DNA from: Christensenella sp964438705
GTDB lineage: Bacteria; Bacillota; Clostridia; Christensenellales; Christensenellaceae
Direction of reading: 5' to 3'
Assembly (NCBI GenBank): GCA_964438705.1
Contig: CAYTKQ010000004.1
Coordinates: 1 to 64,000 of the forward strand
DNA: 64,000 nt
Of this stretch, positions 45,481 through 53,374 are shown piece after piece. The position numbers and the translations under genes are program-made. The notes beneath the pieces are model-generated. The model did no database searches, was not told where the DNA came from, and saw only the letters and a list, made by a program, of their open reading frames with translations. Numbering within the stretch: position 1 is the stretch's first letter; every line of letters starts with the position of its first letter.

Positions 45481-46643
45481 AATATGATTTTGAAACATAT
45501 ATCGACAAGCGGGGGACGGGTTCCGCAAAATGGATGGAAATGGAGAAAAAGTGCGAAGCAGTGCCGGACGGCATCGTTCCGCTTTCCGTCGCGGATATGG
45601 AATTTCGCACCGCGCCGGAGATCGTGACGGGCTTGAAGGAATATCTCGATGGGATGAATGTTGGATATACGGAGGCCACGGACGCCTATTATGACGCAGT
45701 GCGGGGATGGATGAGGACGCGGCACAATTGGGAGGTGGCGCGTGAATGGATCGTCTATACGCCCGGCGTGGTGATGGCGCTCGGCATTGCGGTGCGCGCA
45801 TTTACGAAAATCGGCGAGGGTGTGATCATCATGCCGCCCGTATACTATCCCTTCCGGCTGGTGGTGGAGCAGCAGGGCAGGAGGCTGGTGGAAAACCCGA
45901 TCGCGGAACGGGACGGAGCGTTTTGCATTGATTTTGATGATCTGGAAAAAAAGGCGGCCGACCCAAACACGAAAATGCTGCTGCTGTGCAGCCCGCACAA
46001 CCCTGTGGGGCGGGTGTGGACAAACGAGGAGCTGGCGGCGGTGGGGGATATCTGCGCGCGGCACGGGGTTCTCGTCGTTTCGGACGAAATACACAATGAC
46101 CTCATCATGCCCGGATATACGCATACCGTATTTTCGCAGGCGGGAGACTTTGCGGATAACGCCATCATCTGCACCGCGCCCAGCAAGACGTTCAATCTCG
46201 CGGGCATGCAGACCTCTAACATCGTGATTCAAAACGAACAGATGCGCAAGGCCTTCACGCGCTGCAAACTTGAAGCGGGGCTCATCGAGCTCAATGCGCT
46301 GAGCTATCGCGCGTGTGAGCTTGCGTACACAAAATGCGCGGCGTGGCTCGACGAGCTGATTTGCGTGATCGATGAGAATCGGCGGCTGACGGAGGAATTT
46401 GTACGCAAACACCTTCCCATGGCGCGCGTCGTTCGGCTCGAGGGAACATACCTGCTGTGGCTCGATTTACGTGCGTACGGGCTTTCGTGCGAGGCGCTCG
46501 AGCAAAAGATGATCGGCGCGCATCTGTTTTTTGACGAGGGCTACATTTTTGGCACGGGCGGCGAAGGCTTTGAGCGCATCAACATCGCGTGTCCGCGCTC
46601 TGTGCTCGCGTCGGCGCTCGAACGGCTCAATCAGGCGCTTTGA
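45477..46643 (+). CDS. PatB/MalY-type PLP aminotransferase or C-S lyase
   Basis: Fold-type I PLP enzyme of 388 residues in the MalY/PatB group. These enzymes cleave cystathionine or other cysteine S-conjugates to pyruvate, ammonia and a thiol. Motifs: SVADMEFRTAPEI at the N-terminus, SPHNPVGRVWT, VSDEIHNDLI and the cofactor Lys in APSKTFNLAGMQ. ATG 45477 overlaps the nudix stop. It is the second C-S-lyase-type PLP gene in the window but belongs to a different fold family branch from that at 35361. Confidence 0.91.
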   Translation: MKYDFETYIDKRGTGSAKWMEMEKKCEAVPDGIVPLSVADMEFRTAPEIVTGLKEYLDGMNVGYTEATDAYYDAVRGWMRTRHNWEVAREWIVYTPGVVMALGIAVRAFTKIGEGVIIMPPVYYPFRLVVEQQGRRLVENPIAERDGAFCIDFDDLEKKAADPNTKMLLLCSPHNPVGRVWTNEELAAVGDICARHGVLVVSDEIHNDLIMPGYTHTVFSQAGDFADNAIICTAPSKTFNLAGMQTSNIVIQNEQMRKAFTRCKLEAGLIELNALSYRACELAYTKCAAWLDELICVIDENRRLTEEFVRKHLPMARVVRLEGTYLLWLDLRAYGLSCEALEQKMIGAHLFFDEGYIFGTGGEGFERINIACPRSVLASALERLNQAL

Positions 46644-46710
46644 CCCGCAAAAATGTTTCGTGCCTTTGTTTTTGGTTTATATGATTACAGGATCAAAAAT
46701 AAAGGAAGTG

Positions 46711-46845
46711 ATGGACATGAAGGAAAAGAAAGTTTCCGTGGCTGTCACAGATTCGGATTTTCGCAGGCTTGTCAGCAAAAGAAATATCAGAAAAGCTGTG
46801 ATGGTAAAAGACGGAAAGGTATTCAAATACGGATACGAAAAATAA
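46711..46845 (+). CDS. Small basic protein of 44 residues, unknown
   Basis: A short gene with AAAGGAAG at 46701-46708 before the ATG and its own terminator right after the stop. The product begins MDMKEKKVSV and contains LVSKRNIRKAVMVKDGK; it is Lys/Arg rich with alternating beta and helix propensity. No family is recognised. The good ribosome site and tight terminator argue that it is real. Confidence 0.6.
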   Translation: MDMKEKKVSVAVTDSDFRRLVSKRNIRKAVMVKDGKVFKYGYEK

Positions 46846-46847
46846 AG

Positions 46848-46872
46848 GGCTTCCGCGGGGAAGCCTTTTTTT
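46848..46872 (+). terminator. Intrinsic terminator after the small protein gene
   Basis: GGCTTCC (46848-46854) pairs with GGAAGCC (46859-46865), followed by a T run. Confidence 0.87.
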
Positions 46873-46894
46873 GTGTGAGAAAAAATAAAAATAG

Positions 46895-46947
46895 TTGCGT
46901 ACGCAATTAAATTGTGATATGATATTTCATGAGGTTGCGTACGCAAC
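46895..46947 (+). promoter_or_regulatory. MarR promoter flanked by two identical palindromic operators
   Basis: TTGCGTACGCAA occurs twice, at 46895-46906 and 46935-46946, centres 40 bp apart. A promoter TTGCGT (46895-46900), 17-nt spacer, TATGAT (46918-46923) lies between, so one palindrome covers the -35 and the other the transcription start. The arrangement fits repression by the MarR protein encoded next, with both dimers on the same face of the DNA. Confidence 0.85.
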
Positions 46948-46977
46948 TATTTTTAATGCAATTAAGAGGAAATGAAT

Positions 46978-47451
46978 GTGGAAGAAAAATATCCGCTGAG
47001 CAAATATGCGTCGATCATCAATCGCTTTGGCATGCAGTTTTTCGATCAGGAGCTCAATGATGCGCAGATTGGTGCGGGGCAGTACTTTTTTCTGGCGCGC
47101 ATTCAGGAGGAACAGGGGTTGAGCGCGCAGGAGCTCGCGTGCAAGGGGCATTTTGACAAGGCCACCGCCACCCGCGCCCTGCAAAGGCTGGAGGAGCTCT
47201 CCTATATTCGCAGGGAGACAGATCGGGAGGACAAACGGAAATGCCGGTTTTACACCACCGAACAGGCGGAGCCGATCGTAAAAAAGGTGTGCGACGCGGT
47301 GGAAAAGTGGAATCGCGTTTTGCAGCGGGATCTGACACAGGAGGAGATCGCGGCTGCGAAAAAAGTGATGCAACAGATGGCGAAAAACGCCTATGAATAT
47401 ATTTCAAGTTTGATTGAGGGGGACAAAAATGACAGAAGCAACGATTTCTGA
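46978..47451 (+). CDS. MarR-family regulator
   Basis: Winged-helix regulator of 157 residues. GTG 46978 is chosen because AGAGGA at 46965-46970 is too close to ATG 46972. The DNA-binding part is LSAQELACKGHFDKATATRALQRL, then SYIRRETDREDKRKCRFYTT, the wing region of MarR proteins. It overlaps the MATE gene by 23 bp and is preceded by two palindromes, so it probably represses its own operon until a toxic compound binds. Confidence 0.93.
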   Translation: MEEKYPLSKYASIINRFGMQFFDQELNDAQIGAGQYFFLARIQEEQGLSAQELACKGHFDKATATRALQRLEELSYIRRETDREDKRKCRFYTTEQAEPIVKKVCDAVEKWNRVLQRDLTQEEIAAAKKVMQQMAKNAYEYISSLIEGDKNDRSNDF

Positions 47452-48853
47452 ACAAAAAAACAAAAACCCGCTGGGCTATATGCCCATCGGGAAACTGCTG
47501 AGAAGCTTTGCGCTTCCGGCGATCATTTCCTGTCTGGTCAATTCGGTGTACAACATCGTGGACCAGATCTTCATCGGGCAGGGGGTCGGTTATCTCGGTA
47601 ACGCGGCGACCACGATCTCGTTTCCGATCATGACGGTTGTTGCGGGGTTTGCGACGCTCGTGGGTACGGGCGGCAGCGCGTACGCGGCGTTGAAGCTGGG
47701 TGAAAAAAAGGAAGAGACAGCGCAAAGGACGCTCAACAACGTATTGGTCATCAGCATCATCATGAGTGCGGTCATCATGGTGGCGGGGCTGATTGCGCTT
47801 GATCCGATGCTCCGTTTGCTTGGGGCGACAGACGCAAGCCTTCCGTATGCGCACGATTACGCGTTCGTGATCCTGCTGGGCACGCCTTTTTCCATCATCA
47901 GCATTGCTTTGTCCAACATGGCGCGCACGGACGGCAGCCCGCGGCTTTCGATGTACAGCATTTTGATCGGCGCGGTTCTCAATACGGTGCTCGATCCGAT
48001 CTACATCTTTGTGCTGCATTGGGGTGTGACGGGCGCGGCGATCGCGACCATCACCTCGCAGCTCATCTCTACGATCGTGCTCACGGTATATTTTGCGCGC
48101 AGGGGAAAGAGCATGCAGTTCCACAAGAAGCACATGAAGCTTTCGGGCCGCGTGTGCAAGATGACGTTCAGCCTTGGGATATCTTCCTTTGTGACCATGG
48201 TGGTGTCCTGCGTCATGCAGGTGGTGATGAACAATACGCTTGTATATTATGGCGACCAAAGCCCTGTGGGCGGAGATGTGGCGCTTTCCGCCATGGGTAT
48301 CGTGATGAAGGTGGCGATGATCCTTGCGTCCGCCTGCATCGGCATCGGCATCGGCGCGCAGCCCATTTTGGGTTTCAACCGCGGCGCGCGGCAGCCAAAC
48401 CGCATCCGTCAGACGTTTGTGATGGCGGCGTGGATATCGACAGGGATCGTGACGGTGGCATGTGTTCTGTGTCAGCTGTTTCCCGAACAGATATTGAGCT
48501 TGTTTGGCAGCGCGGACGCAAATTTCACGGATTTTGCCGTGAAGGCGATGCGCATCGCGCTGATCGGCATATTTTGTTCCGGCTTCCAGATCGTTTCCAC
48601 GAGCTATTTTCAGGCGACGGGGCAGCCGCTGAAGGCGACGATCCTTTCCATGCTGCGCCAGCTTTTGCTGCTCATTCCGGCGATGCTCATTATGCCGATG
48701 TTTTTCGGCCTCGACGGCGTGCTGTACGCTTTCCCCATTGCGGATCTTGGATCGGCAGTGATTGTGGCGTTCTTCATCGGATATGAAATGAAGAAGCTGA
48801 ATCGCTGGGTCAAAGAGGAGAAGGAAGGAAAGCTGTGCATGGCGGGGGCTTAA
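47429..48853 (+). CDS. MATE family efflux transporter (MepA-like)
   Basis: Twelve-helix MATE exporter of 474 residues. ATG 47429 follows GAGGGGG and overlaps the end of marR. The N-terminus (LLRSFALPAIISCLVNSVYNIVDQIFIG) and GIGIGAQPILGFNRGA are typical of MepA-type pumps, which in Staphylococcus are likewise controlled by a MarR protein. Drug or metabolite export under MarR control is the likely role. A terminator follows. Confidence 0.93.
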   Translation: MTEATISEQKNKNPLGYMPIGKLLRSFALPAIISCLVNSVYNIVDQIFIGQGVGYLGNAATTISFPIMTVVAGFATLVGTGGSAYAALKLGEKKEETAQRTLNNVLVISIIMSAVIMVAGLIALDPMLRLLGATDASLPYAHDYAFVILLGTPFSIISIALSNMARTDGSPRLSMYSILIGAVLNTVLDPIYIFVLHWGVTGAAIATITSQLISTIVLTVYFARRGKSMQFHKKHMKLSGRVCKMTFSLGISSFVTMVVSCVMQVVMNNTLVYYGDQSPVGGDVALSAMGIVMKVAMILASACIGIGIGAQPILGFNRGARQPNRIRQTFVMAAWISTGIVTVACVLCQLFPEQILSLFGSADANFTDFAVKAMRIALIGIFCSGFQIVSTSYFQATGQPLKATILSMLRQLLLLIPAMLIMPMFFGLDGVLYAFPIADLGSAVIVAFFIGYEMKKLNRWVKEEKEGKLCMAGA

Positions 48854-48872
48854 CTGAATCGATCAAAAGCTG

Positions 48873-48905
48873 GGGGTGCGTTCTTTTGGGACGTGCCCCT
48901 TTTTA
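48873..48905 (+). terminator. Intrinsic terminator after the MarR-MATE operon
   Basis: GGGGTGCGT (48873-48881) pairs with ACGTGCCCC (48891-48899, two G-T pairs), then TTTTTA. Confidence 0.82.
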
Positions 48906-49065
48906 TGTGATTTTACTTCATAAAGCCTTAATAAATTACAAAAATATTACGAATTTTTAATAAAATGTAAACAAATAAGCCGTTCCCGCCGGATGTGTGG
49001 TATTCTTATATCAACAGGAAAACAGAATTCAGTTTGGTACACGAAACACGAAAGGAGAAACACAG

Positions 49066-49500
49066 ATGGCGGGAAGCGAACTTGCCTTGCGGCAGGATCA
49101 GTTACAGGTACAAAGGGAAAGCTATGGAACGGTGGCGTTCGCAAGCGAGGTGATCGCGACGATTGCGGGGCTTGCGGCGGTGGACGTACCCGGCGTTGCG
49201 GGCATGAGCGGCGGCTTTGTAGACGGCCTCGTGGAGCTGCTTGGAAAAAAGAATCTTTCGCGGGGCATCAAGGTGACGCTGGGCGAAAAAGAGGTGGCTG
49301 TGGACGCGGCGATCATCGTGGAATATGGAACGGACATCCGACAGATCGCGGAGACGATACAGCAGAGAGTGAAGCAGGGGCTGGAGGCGATGACGGGCGT
49401 GAGCGTACGTGAGGTGAACGTGCGCGTGCAGGGCCTGAAGCTGGACGCACAGACCGAGGCCATTCCCAATGGGCAATTTGCTCTTTCGAGAGTGAAATAA
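49066..49500 (+). CDS. Asp23/Gls24 family envelope stress protein
   Basis: Protein of 144 residues with the Asp23 pattern: GTVAFASEVIATIAGLAAVDVPGV, then GIKVTLGEKEVAVDAAIIVEYG and VREVNVRVQGL. Asp23/Gls24 proteins sit at the inner face of the membrane and respond to envelope or alkaline stress. ATG 49066 follows AAAGGAG; an earlier in-frame start is less likely. It is monocistronic. Confidence 0.93.
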   Translation: MAGSELALRQDQLQVQRESYGTVAFASEVIATIAGLAAVDVPGVAGMSGGFVDGLVELLGKKNLSRGIKVTLGEKEVAVDAAIIVEYGTDIRQIAETIQQRVKQGLEAMTGVSVREVNVRVQGLKLDAQTEAIPNGQFALSRVK

Positions 49501-49533
49501 TATAGATGAACTGCATAGGACATTGAAAAGGGC

Positions 49534-49563
49534 AAAGGCACGGATTGAAAAATCCGTGCCTTT
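49534..49563 (+). terminator. Perfect 13-bp hairpin with GAAA loop after asp23
   Basis: The stem 49534-49546 with 49551-49563 closes on a GAAA tetraloop. Few T residues follow, so it may act as a weak terminator or an RNA 3'-end stabiliser. Confidence 0.6.
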
Positions 49564-49566
49564 GGC

Positions 49567-49595
49567 TTGACAAGCGTATTTTTAGCGCGTATTCT
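49567..49595 (+). promoter_or_regulatory. Sigma-A promoter of the MATE leader
   Basis: TTGACA (49567-49572), 17-nt spacer and TATTCT (49590-49595). It would begin a leader of about 260 nt before the MATE gene at 49864. Confidence 0.7.
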
Positions 49596-49621
49596 TAAAT
49601 TAGGAAAGGCAGGGGAATGCT

Positions 49622-49708
49622 ATGTATGGCAGGCTTTGCATCAAAATTTGCTCCGCACAAGGTATGGTTTGGATGAGACATTGTACGGAGCCGAATCAAA
49701 CGGCGTAA
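49622..49708 (+). CDS. Putative 28-residue leader peptide
   Basis: A short reading frame in the MATE leader with AGGGGA at 49611-49616, five bases before ATG 49622. It encodes 28 residues beginning MYGRLCIKICSAQG. Its TAA stop (49706-49708) forms the loop of a CGGCG/CGCCG hairpin. The placement suggests that ribosome stalling on this frame changes RNA folding downstream, as in translation-dependent attenuation of antibiotic-resistance genes. Translation is not proven. Confidence 0.45.
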   Translation: MYGRLCIKICSAQGMVWMRHCTEPNQTA

Positions 49709-49737
49709 CGCCGGTTCATCGCTGAACAGTGATCGTG

Positions 49738-49758
49738 AACGCGTCTGGACGCGTTTTT
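49738..49758 (+). terminator. First leader terminator before MATE gene
   Basis: AACGCG (49738-49743) pairs with CGCGTT (49750-49755), followed by TTTTT. Its 5' arm overlaps TGAAC (49736-49740), which can instead pair with GTTCA at 49714-49718; that would be an antiterminator. Confidence 0.7.
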
Positions 49759-49795
49759 GGCGATGCTGTTTTGCGGATGAAAACAGATGGTATGG

Positions 49796-49822
49796 CCGCG
49801 CACAATGTCGCGCGGTTTTTTT
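49796..49822 (+). terminator. Second leader terminator before MATE gene
   Basis: CCGCGC (49796-49801) pairs with GCGCGG (49810-49815), followed by seven T residues. A competing pairing of GCACAA (49800-49805) with TTGTGC (49821-49826) would open it. Confidence 0.78.
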
Positions 49823-49863
49823 GTGCCGCGAAATGGTTTTGGCTCAAAGAAGGAAATATCATC

Positions 49864-51216
49864 ATGGAAAACAAAATACAAAAACTCACGTCCGGGAATG
49901 TGACCCGGCAGATGCTGCGCTTTGCATGGCCGCTTTTTCTCGCGAACCTGCTGCAATCCTTTTACAGTGTGGTGGATATGATCGCGGTGGGACAGTTTGT
50001 GGGGGGTGAAGGGCTTGCGGCCGTGAGCAACGCGTCCGTCATCGTTTTTATGATCACCTCGCTGTGCACGGGGATCACGATGGGGGGCATGGTGCTTGTC
50101 GCGCAATATGAAGGGGCGCAAAAGACGCAGGCGCGCACGGAGGCGATGGGAACGCTGTTCACGCTCTCCGCGATTTTTTCGGCGGCGGTGACGGTCATCA
50201 GTCTGCTCGCCTGCCGCGTGGTGTTTGAATGGATGCGCATCCCAGACGAGGCACGGCAGTTTGCAGAGGATTACATGGAAACGCTCTCTCTGGGGATCGT
50301 GTTTGTGTTTGGGTACAATGCTGTGTGCGCCGTGCTGCGCGGAATAGGAGATTCCACACGCCCGCTTTATTTCGTGCTTGCCGCGACGGTGGTGAATGTG
50401 GGGCTCGACTTTTTGCTGATCGGCGGATTGCGCATGGGTACGCGCGGCGCGGCAATCGCGACGGTTGCCTCGCAGGGGATATCCTTCCTGCTTGCCGCGT
50501 TATATCTCAAAAAACGCAGCGGGCTTGGCAGGATCGGACGACAGGCGCTCTTTCAAAGAGACAAGGCAACGCTCATTTTGAAGGTCGGCCTGCCCTCCGC
50601 CGGACAGATGGCGGTGCTCAACTTCTCATACCTGATCGCTACGGGCATGCTCAACACATTTGGCGTGGCGGTGGCCGCCGCGTCGGGGGTGGGGCTTAAG
50701 GTAAACACCTTTGCGGTGATGCCCATATGGGCGGTGGGACAGGCGGTGAGCGCGATGGCAGGGCAGAGCATGGGCGCGGGCGACGTGGAGCGCACGGCGC
50801 GTGTGGGCAAGACGGGCGCGTGGATTTGCGTGATCGTTTCGCTGATTATGACGGCGCTCTTTCAGCTGTTTGCGCCGCAGGTGATCGGGCTTTTCAATAC
50901 CGACCCCGCCGTGGTACAAGAGGGCGTGCTCTATCTGCGCATCTGCTGTTCGCTGAACTGTGCGGCTTATGCGGTGATGTATGTTTATAACGCGTTTGCG
51001 ACGGGGTTGGGGGATTCGCTGTTTGCGTTCTTCAACTCTATGCTGGACTGTGTGGTGATCCGCATTTTTGGCAGCTTATTGCTCGGTTTTGCGCTTGGGT
51101 ACGGTTTTGTGGGGATATATGTGGCGGAGATGTTTGCGCCCGTGCCGCCGGCGATCGTTGCGGCAATTTACTTTTGCCGCGGCAGGTGGCGGAGCAGGCG
51201 GCTGATTGGGGGGTAA
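49864..51216 (+). CDS. MATE family efflux transporter under leader control
   Basis: Third MATE exporter, 450 residues with about 12 helices. ATG 49864 follows GAAGGAAA; an in-frame codon at 49729 lies in the leader and is rejected. Motifs: RFAWPLFLANLLQSFYSVVDMIAVGQFVG and the repeat-half KVGLPSAGQMAVLNFSYLIATGM. It is preceded by a promoter, a short peptide frame and two terminators, so expression is probably induced by antitermination. An antibiotic or other ribosome-acting compound would fit, but the inducer and the exported molecule are unknown. Confidence 0.9.
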   Translation: MENKIQKLTSGNVTRQMLRFAWPLFLANLLQSFYSVVDMIAVGQFVGGEGLAAVSNASVIVFMITSLCTGITMGGMVLVAQYEGAQKTQARTEAMGTLFTLSAIFSAAVTVISLLACRVVFEWMRIPDEARQFAEDYMETLSLGIVFVFGYNAVCAVLRGIGDSTRPLYFVLAATVVNVGLDFLLIGGLRMGTRGAAIATVASQGISFLLAALYLKKRSGLGRIGRQALFQRDKATLILKVGLPSAGQMAVLNFSYLIATGMLNTFGVAVAAASGVGLKVNTFAVMPIWAVGQAVSAMAGQSMGAGDVERTARVGKTGAWICVIVSLIMTALFQLFAPQVIGLFNTDPAVVQEGVLYLRICCSLNCAAYAVMYVYNAFATGLGDSLFAFFNSMLDCVVIRIFGSLLLGFALGYGFVGIYVAEMFAPVPPAIVAAIYFCRGRWRSRRLIGG

Positions 51217-51258
51217 AAAAAGAGCTGTCTCAGATTTGTTCTGGGACAGCTCTTTTTC
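51215..51258. terminator. Bidirectional intrinsic terminator
   Basis: A 13-bp stem (51221-51233 with 51241-51253, one G-T) has seven A residues upstream and TTTTT downstream. It can serve both the MATE gene and the convergent lipoprotein gene. Confidence 0.92.
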
Positions 51259-51273
51259 TGATGCGGCATAAGA

Positions 51274-52680
51274 TCAATCAGGAATCCCGCTGATGAGATA
51301 GGTGTTCTCCGCCGTCTCAAGCGTGAGCGTGAGATCGGCAGCGGCGGCTTCCTCCGGGATGCTGAGCGCAAAATACACCTCGCGTTCTTCGCCCGGCTGC
51401 ACTGTGGTCACGGTATCAAAGCCCCTGCGGTTCTCGGACAGCAGGCGGGCGAAACCCGCAAACAATTCTTCATTGTATTCGGCAGATACGCCGATCCGGT
51501 TCTTGACCTCCACAGGCGCATCGCTGTTGTTTTTAAAGGTGCCGCTTAAAATCAGAAGGGTATATCCGGCTTGATCCACCTCGACATAGGTATAATCGCC
51601 CCCCGTTTTCGGCGGGTTCATTTTTGTGCTGCGCGTCAGGTTTTTCAGCGTAAATTCCTCGGAGGCCGTGGAAATCGGCTGATCCACGCTTAGCGCTCCC
51701 CCGGCATTTTGCGTTTGCCGCAGCGTATAGGGAATCGCGTAGGTCTTATCCTTTATGCTCAGGACAAATTTGCCGCTGCCCTCCGTACCCTTTGGCATGG
51801 GCGCCGTGAAATAGAGATTGACTGTCTTTCCCGGATCCAAAGAGGAAAAATAATCCAATTTCGCGCCATCCTGCATGAGTATGGGCCCGTCCGTGTAGCT
51901 TTCGCCGCCGTCGGTCGCGAAGTATAGATTCAGCGCGTCGGCGGTCAGGGCTTGTGTTCCCGTATTTGCAAAACGCGTCTTTAAAATGGCGAATTCATTG
52001 CCATCCAGCGCCTGATATTCCATCCCGCTCATTACGGACGTTACCCGATCCGCATTTTCCATTTTGGTGACAGTGAAGTCCACGCCATCCCCGGCGACGG
52101 GCGTGTTGAACGCAAGCGCTTCCTCCTCCGGCCCGGGCAGTGCCGCTGGCTCGGGCAACGTGAAAAGCACCGAAACGTTATCCGCTTCCGCATTGATGAA
52201 ATCGAGACGCAACGCATCGGGCAGATTTTTCCCCTGATCGAAATACACCCATCCGCTCGTGCTTTCGCCCACTGCGACGGGTTTGAACACGTCGAGCATA
52301 TCAAAAAGCGCGGTGCTTGTGAGCCAGCCATTATACTCTGTTTCGCCGGTAAACGTAAACAGATAGACCTCGGTTGGATCGACCGTGCCCGTGCCCTCGT
52401 ATTCTTCCAGACGGAAGGTAATGCCTACAGCACCACCGGCGAGCGGGTCTTCATACGACATTTTTTTCGCGTAATCCGTAAGGGAGGCCCCGTCGATGTA
52501 GTCCGTCAGAGATACAAACATTTTGAACGCGCCATCGCCCGTTCTTCCGGAGAGCGTGATTTCCTCACCCGGCTGCAAAACCGGCATCGGAGACGCTTGA
52601 ACTTCGCCGGCAAAGCATCCTGTGCACAGCAGAGCGGCAAAAAGCAACGCAAAAAATAAACCCACAAATCTTTTTTTCAT
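51274..52680 (-). CDS. Secreted lipoprotein with DUF4352-like domain, unknown function
   Basis: Lipoprotein of 468 residues. ATG 52680 has GGGGGA upstream; the in-frame start at 52707 lies upstream of that site and is not used. The signal peptide ends in LLCTGC with the lipidated Cys at residue 22. The central to C-terminal part (about residues 200-310 and again about 340-460) looks like two beta-sandwich modules of the DUF4352 type (FTVTKMENADRVTS, FAILKTRFANTGTQAL, later TLLILSGTFKNNSDAPVEV). The N-terminal part is unassigned. Cell-surface location is supported; function is not known. Confidence 0.75.
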   Translation of the reverse strand: MKKRFVGLFFALLFAALLCTGCFAGEVQASPMPVLQPGEEITLSGRTGDGAFKMFVSLTDYIDGASLTDYAKKMSYEDPLAGGAVGITFRLEEYEGTGTVDPTEVYLFTFTGETEYNGWLTSTALFDMLDVFKPVAVGESTSGWVYFDQGKNLPDALRLDFINAEADNVSVLFTLPEPAALPGPEEEALAFNTPVAGDGVDFTVTKMENADRVTSVMSGMEYQALDGNEFAILKTRFANTGTQALTADALNLYFATDGGESYTDGPILMQDGAKLDYFSSLDPGKTVNLYFTAPMPKGTEGSGKFVLSIKDKTYAIPYTLRQTQNAGGALSVDQPISTASEEFTLKNLTRSTKMNPPKTGGDYTYVEVDQAGYTLLILSGTFKNNSDAPVEVKNRIGVSAEYNEELFAGFARLLSENRRGFDTVTTVQPGEEREVYFALSIPEEAAAADLTLTLETAENTYLISGIPD

Positions 52681-52724
52681 TGTCAATCCCCCATACACCC
52701 GAAACAATCAGGCTTTTTGTTTTT

Positions 52725-52937
52725 TCAAACGCCGGAAGGGTCGTCTTCGTCGTTTGCAAGGAAGCGCGCCTCAAAAAAAGGATCGTCCTTTAGGCGGGCG
52801 AGGTCTTCTTTGCTGAGCACGGTGTTGGTGCCAAGGCACGCCGTACACCGCGCCACACACGCCGGGCATACGCACCCGAGCGTCATGTCCTCCGCGTGCA
52901 CCATATAGGTTCCGCATGCGCGGCATTCACATCTCAT
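52725..52937 (-). CDS. Cys-rich zinc-ribbon-like small protein
   Basis: Protein of 70 residues with seven Cys in the first 35: pattern MRCECRACG, then CVCPACVARCTACLG, which could bind one or two zinc ions. The C-terminal half is acidic and ends DDPFFEARFLANDEDDP. GGAGAT precedes the ATG. It lies downstream of the PII gene in the same direction and might be in that operon. No family is recognised. Confidence 0.65.
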   Translation of the reverse strand: MRCECRACGTYMVHAEDMTLGCVCPACVARCTACLGTNTVLSKEDLARLKDDPFFEARFLANDEDDPSGV

Positions 52938-53005
52938 CTGACCATCTCCGTTTCATATATAAAAACAATAATCAATCCGGCGAAGTTTGTCAAGCGCGCA
53001 TATCT

Positions 53006-53347
53006 TCAGATCGCGTCCGCGCCGCGCTCACCGGTACGGATGCGCACCACGTCGCTCAGATCATAGACGAATATTTTGCCGTCGCCCTGCGCCTGCGTTC
53101 CGGCGGCGTCGACGATTGCGGCAATCGTTTTTTCCGCGAGCGCGTCGGTGGATACGACGACCTCAAATTTGATTTTGGGCAGCAGGTTGATGTCGATCTC
53201 GTTGCCGCGCACGACCTCCGTCCATCCCTTTTGCGCGCCGCAGCCCATGACCTCGTAGACCGTGATGCCCTGTATATTGATGGCGTTGAGCGCGTCCTTC
53301 ACATCCTCATATTTTTCCGGGCGCACGATTGCTTCGATTTTTTTCAT
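53006..53347 (-). CDS. glnK: PII nitrogen regulatory protein
   Basis: PII signal protein of 113 residues that binds ATP/ADP and 2-oxoglutarate and controls its partner ammonium channel. The N-terminus MKKIEAIVRPEKYEDV, T-loop region GCGAQKGWTEVVRGNE, the B-loop GDGKIFV and C-terminal VRIRTGE are diagnostic. The residue at T-loop position 51, the uridylylated Tyr in enterobacteria, is Ile here. It follows amt by 27 bp, the usual amt-glnK pairing. Confidence 0.95.
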   Translation of the reverse strand: MKKIEAIVRPEKYEDVKDALNAINIQGITVYEVMGCGAQKGWTEVVRGNEIDINLLPKIKFEVVVSTDALAEKTIAAIVDAAGTQAQGDGKIFVYDLSDVVRIRTGERGADAI

Positions 53348-53374
53348 TTGATGATACCAGCCTTTCTGTTTCGA

